The notes: generated by a model from the letters alone, not told the origin. 64,000 nucleotides of DNA from Virgibacillus_O xinjiangensis (GCF_042643145.1 NZ_JBHRSA010000025.1:21301-85300); one strand, 5' to 3'; counted from the first letter of the stretch, positions 24,917-34,368 are shown. Numbers and translations: made by a program.

Positions 24917-24935
24917 GGCAGCTGGGGCCCCGTCA

Positions 24936-25075
24936 CACTCGTGCCGCGCCACCTCACCCGGGCGTCAGCCTCCCGAACTCGTGCCGCGCAGCCTCTCGCT
25001 CGGGCGCCACTGCTCCGCACTCGTGCCGCGCCACCTCTCACTCGGGCCACACAGCCTCCCCCACTCGTGCGGTGT
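24936..25075 (+). repeat. 21-bp tandem array, CACTCG family
   Basis: Seven units start at 24936, 24955, 24976, 24997, 25018, 25039 and 25062, mostly 21 bp apart. They are of the form CACTCG(T/G)GCCGCGCCACCT, with two alternating versions. The sequence is closest to the 3969-4170 array and lies between two co-oriented genes. Confidence 0.88.
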
Positions 25076-25162
25076 CCTTCCATCCCATGTTATAATGTAC
25101 GTGCTCAAAACGATCTGAACCGTTACACATATAGGTGTGTCATACATAGGGAGGAATTGGGA

Positions 25163-26464
25163 TTGGCGGAGAACTTTCAATTGGAAAAGAAATTAATGCA
25201 GGTTTATGACGGCAGTGCCGATCGGGATGGCATCTCTGGCTCGCGCCTGGCAAAGAGGCTTGGCGAGTTGTCCCAGATTGGACGTACAGAGGATAATGGT
25301 TCCAAGCGGCCCGGCTTTTCGCTTGAGGAAAAAGCGGCAAAGGATCTCGTGATGGACTGGATGCGGGAAGCAGGCCTTGAAGTGAAACAGGACGGCGCAG
25401 GCAATGTGTTCGGCCGGCTTGTCGGGAAAAATGATTCATTGCCGGCAGTTTTGAGCGGGTCGCATGTCGATAGTGTACCGAATGGGGGCCATTTCGACGG
25501 TCCGCTTGGTGTCCTTGCTGCACTGGAAGTTGCGCAGGCTTGGAAGGATGCCGGTTACCAGCCGGAAAAGCCGTATGAAGTGGTGATTTTCAGTGATGAA
25601 GAAGGTTCCCGCTTCCAAGGGGGCTTCAACGGAAGTGAAGCGATGATGGGCTATATTGATCTCGAGGAGAAAAAGAAGCTGAACGACACGGAAGGCAGAA
25701 GCTTTGAAGAAGTTCTCGCAGATGTCGGCCTCACCCCGGAAGGCTTCCTAGAAGCAAAACGCAGTCCAGAGGAGATCGACATGTTTGTCGAGGTGCATAT
25801 CGAGCAGGGAAAACGCCTGGAGAAGGAAAACCTGCCCTGTGGGATTGTCACCGGAATTGCCGGTCCGTCTTTTCTGGAATTGACATTTACCGGTCAGGCT
25901 GGCCATGCTGGCAACACCCCGATGAATGACCGGCAGGATCCGCTGGTGGCTGCCAGTGAGTTCATCTACCAGGTGAACCAGCTGCCACGAAAAGTAAGTG
26001 AGTCCGCCGTTGCGACGGTTGGAAAGATGCATGTTGAGCCAAACGGCATCAATGTCATCCCTGGCAAGGTCACCGTATTCGTCGACGTTCGGGATATTGC
26101 CGAGAATACACGGGATACTTTGCTCAGCCAAGTGGAAGGACTGGCAAACAGCATTTCCGGTAAACATGGCATCGGTTTGGAATGTGAGGAGAAAATGCGA
26201 ATCACTCCTGTACCGATAGAAGAGGAGACACAGCAGCTGCTGGAAAAGGCCGTGGAGTCGAATGACATCCGCCCATACCGCTTGCCGAGCGGAGCCGGCC
26301 ATGACTCCATGATTATCGGAACCAAGCTGCCGATTGCCATGTTGTTCACGAAAAGCAAGGACGGTATCAGCCACAATCCCGACGAATGGTCTGACTTGAA
26401 GGATTGTGTAGAAACGGTACATGTCTTGAAAACATTTCTGGAGAGCAAAGTATCAGGATCATAG
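25163..26464 (+). CDS. M20-type amidohydrolase: N-carbamoyl-L-amino acid hydrolase / allantoate deiminase
   Basis: A 433-aa binuclear-zinc hydrolase. Metal-site motifs are GSHVDSVPNGGHFDG (His, Asp) near residue 97, SDEEGSRF (Glu pair) near 138 and EVHIEQG near 211, with the dimerisation-domain motif GHAGNTPMNDR near 250. These match the hydantoinase/carbamoylase (AmaB, AllC) subfamily, which removes a carbamoyl or ureido group from amino acids or allantoate. The start is TTG 25163, eight bases after GGGAGGA. The open frame continues upstream through the 21-bp array but is not coding there. The substrate is unresolved. No hydantoinase or allantoin gene is adjacent. Confidence 0.87.
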   Translation: MAENFQLEKKLMQVYDGSADRDGISGSRLAKRLGELSQIGRTEDNGSKRPGFSLEEKAAKDLVMDWMREAGLEVKQDGAGNVFGRLVGKNDSLPAVLSGSHVDSVPNGGHFDGPLGVLAALEVAQAWKDAGYQPEKPYEVVIFSDEEGSRFQGGFNGSEAMMGYIDLEEKKKLNDTEGRSFEEVLADVGLTPEGFLEAKRSPEEIDMFVEVHIEQGKRLEKENLPCGIVTGIAGPSFLELTFTGQAGHAGNTPMNDRQDPLVAASEFIYQVNQLPRKVSESAVATVGKMHVEPNGINVIPGKVTVFVDVRDIAENTRDTLLSQVEGLANSISGKHGIGLECEEKMRITPVPIEEETQQLLEKAVESNDIRPYRLPSGAGHDSMIIGTKLPIAMLFTKSKDGISHNPDEWSDLKDCVETVHVLKTFLESKVSGS

Positions 26465-26473
26465 GTGCCCATC

Positions 26474-26525
26474 AAAACAGCCCCTCTGTGAGAGAGTGGA
26501 AATCTCACGAGGGGCTGTTTTTTTA
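26474..26525. terminator. Bidirectional terminator between carbamoylase and AtoE genes
   Basis: AAAACAGCCCCTC pairs with GAGGGGCTGTTTT, with an inner TGTGAG / CTCACG step, followed by seven T. Confidence 0.85.
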
Positions 26526-27854
26526 CAAAAATAGCAGGCCAATGACGATCGGGATGAAACTGTAGAACAGGATCATCACACAGAAGCCCATGATATCCCG
26601 GACCTTCAAGCCGGCTATTGCCAGAACGGGCAATGCCCAAAACGGTTGGATCATATTGGTCCATGCATCTCCCCAGGCAACGGCCATGGCAGTCTTTGCA
26701 GAGCTGACGCCGATTTCCATGGCGGCTGGGATCATGATCGGCCCCTGTACGGCCCATTGTCCGCCGCCGGAAGGGACAAAGAAATTGACAATGCCTGCAC
26801 TCAGAAAGGCAAACAGCGGATACGTAAACTCAGTGGAAAAGCTGATGAACCATTCGGACATTTGCTGGGACAGTCCGGAAGCTACCATCATGCCCATGAT
26901 GCCGGCATAAAATGGAAACTGTACAATGATGCCTGCCGCGTTCTTGACACCTTTCATGACGGTATCCAAGAACCGCTTCGGGGTCCGGTGGAACAAGATG
27001 CCGAGAAACAGGAAAATGAAATTGACAATGTTGATATTCAAATCGAACCCATTGACGGAAAAATGATAGACTATATAGACAAGACCCATCACCCCGATGA
27101 GAAGGGATAGGATTTGACTATTCTCCAGCCGCTCCGCCGGGGTCAACGGTTGGATTTTCACCTGGCTTCGATCAGCTTCTTCCTCCTCATCCTCTTTCCA
27201 CAAAGCGGCATCTGTGTTCTTAAGCGGGTCGCTTCCATTCATTAAAAATCTGTTGAAGAATGGAAGAGTCACCAGCAAGAACAGGACGATGAACATGTTG
27301 AACGGGCTGAACAATGTTTCGGTAACAGCAATCGTCCCGATGGTGTCTTCCAGAAAATGGCCGGGAGTCGCCAGCAATAAAGGAATCGAAGCGGAGAAGC
27401 CCCCATGCCATACAAGCATCCCGCTATAAGCACTGGCAATCAGCAGACGATAATCCACGGATGGAACCCGCTTCGCTACGTGAATGGCAAACAGGGCGCC
27501 GACCACCAAACCGAATCCATAATTGATCAAACAAGCAACGAGGGCAACGAAGGTAACAAGCATGATTGCCTGTACCGGCGTGTTTGCCAGCATGCTCAAT
27601 CTTCCCAGTGCCCGGCGGATGACCGGCGCACTTGCCAGAATATATCCAGTCACCACCACAAGGGACATCTGCATGGCAAAAGCCAGCAGGTCCCAGAATC
27701 CACTGCCCCAATGCTCTACCATTTCTACCGGTCCACTGGCTGTAAACAGGACACCGGCCACATAGACGACAATCGTCAGGATGATGGCAAACAGAAAAGC
27801 ATCAGGCAAATACCGTTGCACCATCCGGTCAAAAAAACTAGTGAGTGTTTTCAT
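26523..27854 (-). CDS. Short-chain fatty acid transporter, AtoE family
   Basis: A 443-aa polytopic protein with AtoE/TIGR00366 features: FFDRMVQRYLPDAFLFAIIL at the start, AYSGMLVWHGGFSASIPLL near residue 143, and FFVPSGGGQWAVQGPIM near 365. Relatives import butyrate or acetoacetate and related short acids. The loop at residues 212-230 is strongly acidic (KEDEEEEADR). The start is one of two adjacent ATGs (27854 or 27857). The SD (GGGGGAG) is very close, which favours 27854. No enzyme of short-chain acid degradation is directly adjacent. The ketone-body genes at 0-4 kb could be functional partners. Confidence 0.87.
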   Translation of the reverse strand: MKTLTSFFDRMVQRYLPDAFLFAIILTIVVYVAGVLFTASGPVEMVEHWGSGFWDLLAFAMQMSLVVVTGYILASAPVIRRALGRLSMLANTPVQAIMLVTFVALVACLINYGFGLVVGALFAIHVAKRVPSVDYRLLIASAYSGMLVWHGGFSASIPLLLATPGHFLEDTIGTIAVTETLFSPFNMFIVLFLLVTLPFFNRFLMNGSDPLKNTDAALWKEDEEEEADRSQVKIQPLTPAERLENSQILSLLIGVMGLVYIVYHFSVNGFDLNINIVNFIFLFLGILFHRTPKRFLDTVMKGVKNAAGIIVQFPFYAGIMGMMVASGLSQQMSEWFISFSTEFTYPLFAFLSAGIVNFFVPSGGGQWAVQGPIMIPAAMEIGVSSAKTAMAVAWGDAWTNMIQPFWALPVLAIAGLKVRDIMGFCVMILFYSFIPIVIGLLFL

Positions 27855-28220
27855 CATACTCCCCCTTAATCAAATTTCGACAAATACCGTAAGCAGTACC
27901 ATGAAATAGTAACATAAAACTCTTAATATTCAAATTATATGTACGGGCCGTATGGAATAGCCCTTTTTTCATAGAAAGAAAAAATGTTGGCATCTGGGTG
28001 ATAGCGGTGAATACTCTCCCCTTATATAGGTCGAGACTGGTTAACATTGGCAGTGACCTTCTGTTGTTTAGCGTTACATAAAATCTGAAGGATGCCATTC
28101 AACATACTTCTGGAAAGCATGGCCAGTTCCTTAGCTCAACTAGTGATGCGAGTTCTTAGTCTCTTTTTTGCAGAAGTACTGTTGATGAATACCGTTGAAA
28201 GGGAAGGGTGTGGGGATTTG

Positions 28221-28619
28221 ATGCGGTTTTTATTGATGATCTGGATCGTCTTTATTTTCATAGGGACATGTACCCAGGATGTCCATGCATTTCTATCCTA
28301 TGGGGAAGTGAGTTTCCGGCTGTCAAAGGAACCTGATTGGCAGAACATCGCTGTCCTGTACCCGCTTGAGCAGGTAAGTGTCTTTGAGCTTGCAGGCCAT
28401 TTCATCATGTTTTTTGTATTGACATTGTTATTGGCCATGGTATTAGGACGGGTTGGATGGATCATTTTGATAAGTTTGATGATAGCAATCACCACGGAAT
28501 TTCTTCAGGGTTATGTCGGACGTGGAGCGGATTTGTATGACCTGCTGGCAAATGTGATGGGCATTTTGATCGCCGTTGGACTTGTCTATGGTGTCAGATT
28601 TCTAGGGCAGTTATCATAG
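28221..28619 (+). CDS. VanZ family membrane protein
   Basis: A 132-aa protein with four membrane segments in the VanZ pattern. Helix 1 is MRFLLMIWIVFIFIGTC, then LAGHFIMFFVLTLLLA (the conserved H-F/K region) and ITTEFLQGYVGRGADLYDLLANV, the best VanZ hallmark. VanZ-like proteins affect envelope permeability and teicoplanin susceptibility in some hosts, but the role of chromosomal homologues is unknown. I place the start at ATG 28221; the open frame extends 129 bp upstream without a ribosome binding site. It stands alone before a long repeat array. Confidence 0.8.
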   Translation: MRFLLMIWIVFIFIGTCTQDVHAFLSYGEVSFRLSKEPDWQNIAVLYPLEQVSVFELAGHFIMFFVLTLLLAMVLGRVGWIILISLMIAITTEFLQGYVGRGADLYDLLANVMGILIAVGLVYGVRFLGQLS

Positions 28620-28664
28620 AAGGGATGAAGCATTAGAAAGATTATATGGAAAGGAGCATTCGAG

Positions 28665-29396
28665 TGGAGCGCGAGGATATCGGCAGCACACGCGTGAAAT
28701 CGGCCGGAGCGCGAGGATATCAGCAACACGCGCAGGAAATCCGCCGGAGCGCGATGATATCAGCAGCACACGTGTGAAATCGGCCGGAGCGCGATGATAT
28801 CGGCAGCACACCCGTGAAATCGGCCGAAGCGCGATGATATCAGCAGCACACGCGTGAAATCGGCCGAAGCGTCGGTTTATCAGCAGCACGCGCAGGAAAT
28901 CCGCCGGAGCGCGAGGATATCGGCAGCACACGCGTGAAATCCGCCGGAGCGCGAGTTTATCGGCAGCACACGCGGGAAATCCGCCGGAGCGCGAGTTTAT
29001 CGGCAGCAGACGCAGAAAATCTGCCGGAGCGCTATGATATCAGCAGCACAAGCGGGAAATCCGCCGAAGCGCGATGATATCAGCAGCACATGCGTGAAAT
29101 CCGCCGGAGCGCGAGTTTATCGGCAGCAGACGCAGGAAATCTGCCGGAGCGCGATGATATCAGCAGCACATGCGTGAAATCCGCCGAAGCGCTATGATAT
29201 CAGCAGCACACGCGGGAAATCCGCCGGAGCGTGATGATATCGGCAGCACACGCGTGAAATCCGCCGGAGCGCGAGGATATCAGCAACACGCGCGTGAAAT
29301 CGGCCGGAGCGCGAGGATATCAGCAGCACCCGCAGGAAATCCGCCGGAGCTCAGCTTTATCGGCATCACACGCGGGAAATCCGCCGGAGCGCGAGG
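28665..29396. repeat. 40-bp tandem array (18 units)
   Basis: From 28671 to 29390 there are 18 contiguous 40-bp units of the form GCG(A/C)(G/T)GATATC(G/A)GCAGCACA then CGCGTGAAATCCGCCGGAGC. Each unit contains a GATATC half and a GAAATC half of 20 bp. It is homologous to the 9-unit array at 16208, but here it carries CAGCACACGCG where that array has CCGGACACCG. No spacers are present. Confidence 0.95.
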
Positions 29397-29414
29397 GCCC
29401 GCATCTATCAAAAT

Positions 29415-29428
29415 AGAACGTATGTTTA
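29415..29428 (+). promoter_or_regulatory. LexA-box-like sequence upstream of the YdjM-like gene
   Basis: AGAACGTATGTTTA resembles the Bacillus LexA box (CGAAC-N4-GTTCG) with GAAC-N4-GTT intact and the outer bases changed. A -10 TATAAT is at 29451. Weak evidence. Confidence 0.3.
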
Positions 29429-29480
29429 CCACGTTCCCCCTTCTTCCTGTATAATATGGAAAGCAGGAAGGGGGGTCAAC

Positions 29481-30107
29481 ATGAAGGGAAGCACACATGC
29501 CATGCTCGGAGGTGCTGCAGGATTCGGAGTGGCTGCCTATTACGGGGTGGAACCGCTGGACAGCATTGCCTTGATCAGTGCCGGCATGATTGCGGGGCTG
29601 TTTCCGGATCTTGATACGGGAGGCAGACTATCGAATCGGATCACGCTCCCGTCGGAACCGTTGAAAGTCGTCATGAGCTTTGTTGCCTTATGGCTTGTCT
29701 ATTATTCTTGGATAGAAGGGGTTGGCGTCGACCGGGCTATTGGAATCGGCGTAGGGATGCTGCTGTTTTTCTTTTCCCGGAAGTTGTCCGAAAAGATGAT
29801 GCTTTCCGTGACCGGTGCCGGTGTCATTTTGCTGGGAGCGGCGATGAACGTACTGTGGCTTCTGTTGCTAGGAGCATATGTCGTGTTGGCGTCGCTTGTG
29901 CCGCACAGGTCCTATACCCATTCGGTGCTCGGTCTGGCTTTTTTCAGTTATATCAGTTACTTGTTTACAGTGGATGTAGATATCCAGGGAATGTTCTATG
30001 CCTGCATACTCGGCTACAGCTCCCATTTGGTTGGTGATTCCAGGTGGATCCCGGGAAATAGAAAAGGCGTGAAACTGCTCGCACCGTTAACAGACTATCA
30101 ATTTTAA
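29481..30107 (+). CDS. Membrane-bound metal-dependent hydrolase, YdjM/DUF457 family
   Basis: A 208-aa membrane protein of the YdjM family (LexA-regulated membrane-bound putative metal hydrolase). Features are the N-terminal KGSTHAMLGGAAGF (with the metal-binding His), LFPDLDTGGRLSNR (Asp) and LVPHRSYTHSVLGL (His pair) near residue 140, then GYSSHLVGDSRW. These four elements form the predicted metal site at the membrane. The family function is unresolved. ATG follows AAGGGGGG. A perfect 15-bp terminator follows. Confidence 0.87.
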   Translation: MKGSTHAMLGGAAGFGVAAYYGVEPLDSIALISAGMIAGLFPDLDTGGRLSNRITLPSEPLKVVMSFVALWLVYYSWIEGVGVDRAIGIGVGMLLFFFSRKLSEKMMLSVTGAGVILLGAAMNVLWLLLLGAYVVLASLVPHRSYTHSVLGLAFFSYISYLFTVDVDIQGMFYACILGYSSHLVGDSRWIPGNRKGVKLLAPLTDYQF

Positions 30108-30119
30108 CTAGTACATAGG

Positions 30120-30167
30120 AAGCGGTCATCTGTATGATTCTATTCATTACAGATGACCGCTTTTTTA
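30120..30167 (+). terminator. Terminator after the YdjM-like gene
   Basis: AAGCGGTCATCTGTA pairs perfectly with TACAGATGACCGCTT and is followed by TTTTT. Confidence 0.9.
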
Positions 30168-30364
30168 GTAGAAAATCTCCTCCTGTTCTCCCACCTGGAT
30201 CCATTCACAAACTGGGCATATAGACATGTTTTTGAAATGAAGTGGGACTATACACACTGCGGGTTCAGGGACATATTGTTCAATTTGTGAATTTCAGAAG
30301 GTTTTGCGCTTAGAAACCAAGAATGTATAACAAGCAGATAATTCAAAAAATAGGAGGGGATGGA

Positions 30365-31558
30365 ATGAAGCGAAGAAGAGCACTTGCTGTCACATGCAGC
30401 TCCCTATTGCTTGGTGCAGGGATTCTAGCAGCACCTGTATTGGATACGCCTGTCCAAGCTGAAAAGGCGCAGGAGTATAAAATGCCTGCAATCTCAGGTT
30501 TCATCAGTCATGATGAATTGACTAGGGAACTTGATCTCATCAAACAAACTAGTAACGGACGAGTGGAAGTGGACGTTGCAGGCTATTCCAATCAGGGCCG
30601 GGAAATTTTTACGGCTACTGTCGGTACTGGTGACAAGGTCGTGCTGATTGAAAGTGAAATTCACGGAAATGAAAAAGTAGGCACCAAGGCATTGCTGAAG
30701 ATGATCAAGCAGATAGGCTCCAACAATTCCCCTGATATGCAGGCACTTCGGGAGGAGTTGACGATTGTTGCCATGCCGATGGTCAATCCGGATGCTACAG
30801 AGCGTAACCGGCGTGGAAATGATATGACATGGGAAGAAGTAGTGGAAGACTTCCCGCAATTGGAAGGGACAGAGCCTTCTTGGAACTACTATACTTATGA
30901 AAATCAATACTGGAATTATGGGGTGAATCCAGGGTTTGATGTCAATCGGGATTTTAATCCAGATCTGGATTACACTCCACAGGCAGATGATTTCCCTAAC
31001 GATTCCTCTCTGCCTGGCTGGTTCATCACTCCAGAAGCCCAGACTATCCGGGATGTCTATAAAGGATTGCAGGAGGAATATGGAAATGTCGATGTATTCG
31101 TCGATCTTCACCATCAAGGGGAGTATGTCGTAGAGGGGACAGATGATCCGGTGACACTCTCCTTATCCGGTGTGTTCATTCCTGAATCGGAGACGGAAGC
31201 AGGGGGCAAATACGAAGAATATGCGGATGAATACAACGTAGATTTTTCCAAGCAGTTGAATATTGCTGCATACGATGCGCTCCAGCAGATGGGCAATTCC
31301 CCATTCGGTAACATTACACTGTATCCGCAGGACCTTGATCTGCCTGGAACAGCACTTGGATCCTTTGCCATGAATGGCAGCGGAGCCGTCTTATTCGAGG
31401 TGACCGGTCAGACGCAGAGTTTCGGCCAGAAAAAGCTGGGACAGTTGACCAAAGCAGTAGAAACCGGCTTGTACGGCATCCTGGACAGCGTAGCGACCGG
31501 CAAGGTCCATGAGCTGGATGTGGATGAGTATGATGACATTCCGCTGACCGAACGGTAA
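30365..31558 (+). CDS. Secreted M14 family zinc carboxypeptidase
   Basis: A 397-aa protein with a signal peptide (RRRALAVTCSSLLLGAGILA, cleavage near VQAEKA). The M14 metal motif is ESEIHGNEKVG (H-x-x-E) near residue 100 with the third ligand His in VDLHHQGEY near 250. The substrate-anchoring VNRDFNPD and the catalytic Glu in VLFEVTGQT near 350 are also present. It would remove C-terminal residues from peptides or cell-wall stem peptides outside the cell. ATG 30365 follows GGAGGGG. An unlinked second M14 enzyme lies at 34413. The extracellular substrate is unknown. Confidence 0.9.
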   Translation: MKRRRALAVTCSSLLLGAGILAAPVLDTPVQAEKAQEYKMPAISGFISHDELTRELDLIKQTSNGRVEVDVAGYSNQGREIFTATVGTGDKVVLIESEIHGNEKVGTKALLKMIKQIGSNNSPDMQALREELTIVAMPMVNPDATERNRRGNDMTWEEVVEDFPQLEGTEPSWNYYTYENQYWNYGVNPGFDVNRDFNPDLDYTPQADDFPNDSSLPGWFITPEAQTIRDVYKGLQEEYGNVDVFVDLHHQGEYVVEGTDDPVTLSLSGVFIPESETEAGGKYEEYADEYNVDFSKQLNIAAYDALQQMGNSPFGNITLYPQDLDLPGTALGSFAMNGSGAVLFEVTGQTQSFGQKKLGQLTKAVETGLYGILDSVATGKVHELDVDEYDDIPLTER

Positions 31559-31562
31559 GAGG

Positions 31563-31600
31563 CATAAGAAAAGAGCAGTTTCGGCTGCTCTTTTCTTATG
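31563..31600. terminator. Terminator after the M14 gene
   Basis: CATAAGAAAAGAGCAG pairs perfectly with CTGCTCTTTTCTTATG around a six-base loop. It is T-rich in both directions. Confidence 0.9.
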
Positions 31601-31685
31601 CTTTTAGAAGGGTTAGCTTATTAGCCGCCTATGGAATAGGATATCCAGAGCGGCTTTCCCTGCTAAACTAGATTCGTCCCCCTCC

Positions 31686-32906
31686 CTATAAAAGACCTTC
31701 CTGTTCATACAGATACTCATATGGCACATCCAGGAAGATGTATAAATGATCGGAAAGAGGGTGGGAATAAGTACGGATTTGTTCATCCCGCTCAATATCC
31801 GTATAAAGATCGGAAAGAATGCCTCTTTTTTCGATATTCATCCGCATGATATTTTCAAAGAAGTATGGACGCCAGCTCCAGTTCTTGTGCCGGCTTTCTT
31901 GATAGAGTTTCCATTCTCCATCCTCCATCTTCTCCGCGTTGGACGACAACTGGATCCCTTCATCATTACAAATATACACCCGGAAGGCATAGCGGCTGCA
32001 TGCCTCTCCGACAGAGATGATCGTGTCATCATAGGCTGCATCGGCAGACACATTGCTCAGCGTCTTTTGGAATATCTCGCTGATCAGATCGGTCAGTTCC
32101 ATTTGGGCCTTCACTTTCCTTTTCTCAAACGTGACAAAGTGATGGAAATCCTCCTGCATCCGCTCCTGGGCGCAATCTTTCACCACATACGAAGCATCTG
32201 CACGCTTCAAATAGCTTCCTTGATAGAACTGCCCGCCGTTCCGCCAAGCGTAATTCAGCTGCTGGAAACTGGAAACATTTTTGAATAAGAGGGTGGAACC
32301 AATTTTTCGGGACAACGATGCAAGAGACTGATGCACTTCCCGGTAAAGGTGTGGGACCAGGTCGTCCTTCAAGAAACTTGCATCCACTTTCACTACATTC
32401 GGCCGCACCTTTGCCATCCACTCCAGATTGCCACTTCGCTGGCCTACATCATCTACCGCAATCTTCAGGCCGAGAGCCTTCATATAATTGAACATCGCCC
32501 GCAGCTCCTCTAGCCGGTTCACAATCAATTCTTCTTTCAACTCCAGATAGATTTTATTGATGTCCAACCCCATATCTATGTAGGATTCCAGCTGGTCCAT
32601 TAATGTCTCGCCATTATCTCTGGCAAGGAGCTTTGCATCATAGTTGAAAAATAAGTACAACGACTGGTCCGTCTTCATATAGGTCTCGAGCGCTTTCTGC
32701 TGAATGGTGGAATTCAACTCCAGCTGAAACTCGTCCGGGATGGAAGGATCTTCGAAAAACCAGTCAAGACTTCGTATATCTCCTTCCTGCATCTGGAAAT
32801 AGGGCTTCACCTCATAGCCGACGACAAGCTGTGTGTCCGCGCTGATGATAGGTTCGTAATGGGGCACCGCCTTTTCCTGATGCAGCATGATATCCAATGG
32901 GTCCAA
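31686..32906 (-). CDS. ykuI: YkuI-like degenerate EAL-domain protein
   Basis: A 406-aa protein aligning along its length with B. subtilis YkuI, an EAL protein with a C-terminal PAS-like domain. The EAL signature reads YEVKP, the usual ExTE motif reads ELKEEL and the DDFGTG loop reads VDDVGQRSG. These changes suggest weak or absent c-di-GMP hydrolysis and a binding or sensor role. The NWSWRPYFFENIMRM segment near residue 345 and the C-terminal PYEYLYEQEG are typical of YkuI. The start codon is probably TTG 32906, eight bases after GGAGG; a GTG at 32915 overlaps that site. Cytosolic. Confidence 0.87.
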   Translation of the reverse strand: MDPLDIMLHQEKAVPHYEPIISADTQLVVGYEVKPYFQMQEGDIRSLDWFFEDPSIPDEFQLELNSTIQQKALETYMKTDQSLYLFFNYDAKLLARDNGETLMDQLESYIDMGLDINKIYLELKEELIVNRLEELRAMFNYMKALGLKIAVDDVGQRSGNLEWMAKVRPNVVKVDASFLKDDLVPHLYREVHQSLASLSRKIGSTLLFKNVSSFQQLNYAWRNGGQFYQGSYLKRADASYVVKDCAQERMQEDFHHFVTFEKRKVKAQMELTDLISEIFQKTLSNVSADAAYDDTIISVGEACSRYAFRVYICNDEGIQLSSNAEKMEDGEWKLYQESRHKNWSWRPYFFENIMRMNIEKRGILSDLYTDIERDEQIRTYSHPLSDHLYIFLDVPYEYLYEQEGLL

Positions 32907-33075
32907 ATCATCCACCTCCGCGATTAACTATTCATCCTGTATTATATCAATTATATCACAGGGTTCACGGAGCGGGACTGTGTTTTGCTGGGAGAGAGAG
33001 CAGGCATGTCGGAGAAGAAAAATTCATGGTGCATTTACGGAACGGTACACGAATGGCCGCGCAGTAGAAACATGC

Positions 33076-33942
33076 TTACCCGCCCTTCATATACCCCTCC
33101 ACCTCATCAAGTACTCTCTGTAGCTTTTCCGCTTGGTTAGCGTACATGGCCTTTGCCTGGTGGTTCTCTGTCTGGAGGGCATAGCTCTCCAAGTCTGCCT
33201 GTATCTTCTTCAAGGATGCCGCCAGCAAGGACCGTTCATTGACAGTCTGCTTTTTCTCCATATCTTTATAAAGGTCTACATACATTTGCCCTTTGGAATC
33301 AATTTGTGCGATAAATACGTCCTTCAGTTCCTGTGCTCCCTGTTTCTGGATTTCTCCCAGCAGCCAAGAGGTGGAGTACCCAAGCTTTAATAGACTTTTA
33401 TTCAGTACCCGGCCATCCATGATGACGATCGTCGGACCATGTTCACTTTCGACCGGAATTCCTAAAGTGCTAGGCGTAATCGGCTGTTTTTCTGTCTTTT
33501 TCATAATGCTTATTTCCCCATTGGTTTCAAGCATAGCCATTTCTATATCGGAAATCTTAAAAATCCCCTTCTCCCGAAGCTGCAGCATCAACTCATCGAT
33601 TGTCATTCTATTTTTCCTCATATTTTTATCCAGAACTTTCCCTTGTTCAATGACAACAGTCGGTTTGCCATCAGTCAATTGGGAAAATGTCCGATTCTTC
33701 ATCCCGAAATAGGCGAGGATGATGGGGAAGAGTCCCCAGATGACAAGGGCGCCTATTCCATTGGAAATTTTTACGTTCTGGTCGACGGACATGGTGGCTG
33801 CAATAGAACCGATGGTAATGCCGACGACATAATCGAAGAATGTCAGTTGGGCAATCTGTTTCTTGCCCATCAATCGTGCCATCAGCAACAATACAAGGAA
33901 GGACCAGATAGAGCGGATCAGAATCAGTATGATTTCAGGCAT
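33076..33942 (-). CDS. DUF421 (YetF/YdfR-like) membrane protein
   Basis: A 288-aa protein: three N-terminal helices (SIWSFLVLLLMARLMGKKQI, FFDYVVGITIGSIAA, IGALVIWGLFPIILAYF) followed by two cytosolic DUF421 repeats. The repeats carry the family phrases DGKPTVVIEQGKVLDKNMRK and GPTIVIMDGRVLNKSLLK. Members such as YetF and SpoVAE-like proteins are widespread in spore formers and the function is unknown. ATG 33942 follows a run of six G. A DUF4363 lipoprotein-like gene diverges 84 bp away, a common pairing. Confidence 0.88.
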   Translation of the reverse strand: MPEIILILIRSIWSFLVLLLMARLMGKKQIAQLTFFDYVVGITIGSIAATMSVDQNVKISNGIGALVIWGLFPIILAYFGMKNRTFSQLTDGKPTVVIEQGKVLDKNMRKNRMTIDELMLQLREKGIFKISDIEMAMLETNGEISIMKKTEKQPITPSTLGIPVESEHGPTIVIMDGRVLNKSLLKLGYSTSWLLGEIQKQGAQELKDVFIAQIDSKGQMYVDLYKDMEKKQTVNERSLLAASLKKIQADLESYALQTENHQAKAMYANQAEKLQRVLDEVEGYMKGG

Positions 33943-34026
33943 AGGAATTTCCCCCCAACATAATGGAAGCTTTTTATATTATTGGGCAATATAGGAATAA
34001 CCATGCAAATGAACGGAGGAGAGAGT

Positions 34027-34368
34027 ATGGCAGGGAAGCGGATACTGGCTATTGCCTGGATTCTGATCCTGCTTTCTGGATGCGCAGGAATCCTGGGCGG
34101 AGAGGTTTTCTTTGATCAAGTGGAGACCATGGAAAGCTCCCTGGATGACGGTGAATGGGAGGAATTACGAGGGCAGGCTGAAGAGCTCAAGAAGCTGTAT
34201 AAAAAACACCGCTGGAAAATCCAGCTGATCGGGGATGAAGGGGAATATGAAGGGTTATATGAAGCCATCAGCAAATTGATTGCTGCAGCAAAAGAAGAAG
34301 ATACAACGGAAACAAGGGTCGAGCTGGCCAATGTTCACCGATTGCTGGAGGATATATATTCATTGTAA
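34027..34368 (+). CDS. DUF4363 family lipoprotein
   Basis: A 113-aa protein with a lipobox (ILILLSGCAG) and a helical extracytoplasmic domain rich in charged residues, including WEELRGQAEELKKLYKKHR. The pattern fits DUF4363. Such genes are often next to DUF421 membrane proteins, and here they are divergent with an 84-bp shared promoter region, suggesting a joint function at the membrane. ATG 34027 follows GGAGGAG; a longer frame upstream lacks a ribosome binding site. Confidence 0.85.
   Translation: MAGKRILAIAWILILLSGCAGILGGEVFFDQVETMESSLDDGEWEELRGQAEELKKLYKKHRWKIQLIGDEGEYEGLYEAISKLIAAAKEEDTTETRVELANVHRLLEDIYSL

Noticed and set aside
24941..25162. N-terminal extension of the carbamoylase through the 21-bp array
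   Set aside because: The segment consists of array units and has no ribosome binding site. TTG 25163 with GGGAGGA is better supported.
27942..27952. Perfect palindrome TACGGGCCGTA upstream of the AtoE gene
   Set aside because: It is short and isolated, has no second copy, and no regulator gene is near. It is too weak to list as a site.
27838..28098. 86-aa minus-strand frame overlapping the AtoE start
   Set aside because: There is no ribosome binding site, the composition looks random, and it overlaps the promoter region.
28614..29498. Possible CRISPR array at 28665-29396
   Set aside because: Units are contiguous without unique spacers, all units are related, and no cas genes are nearby.
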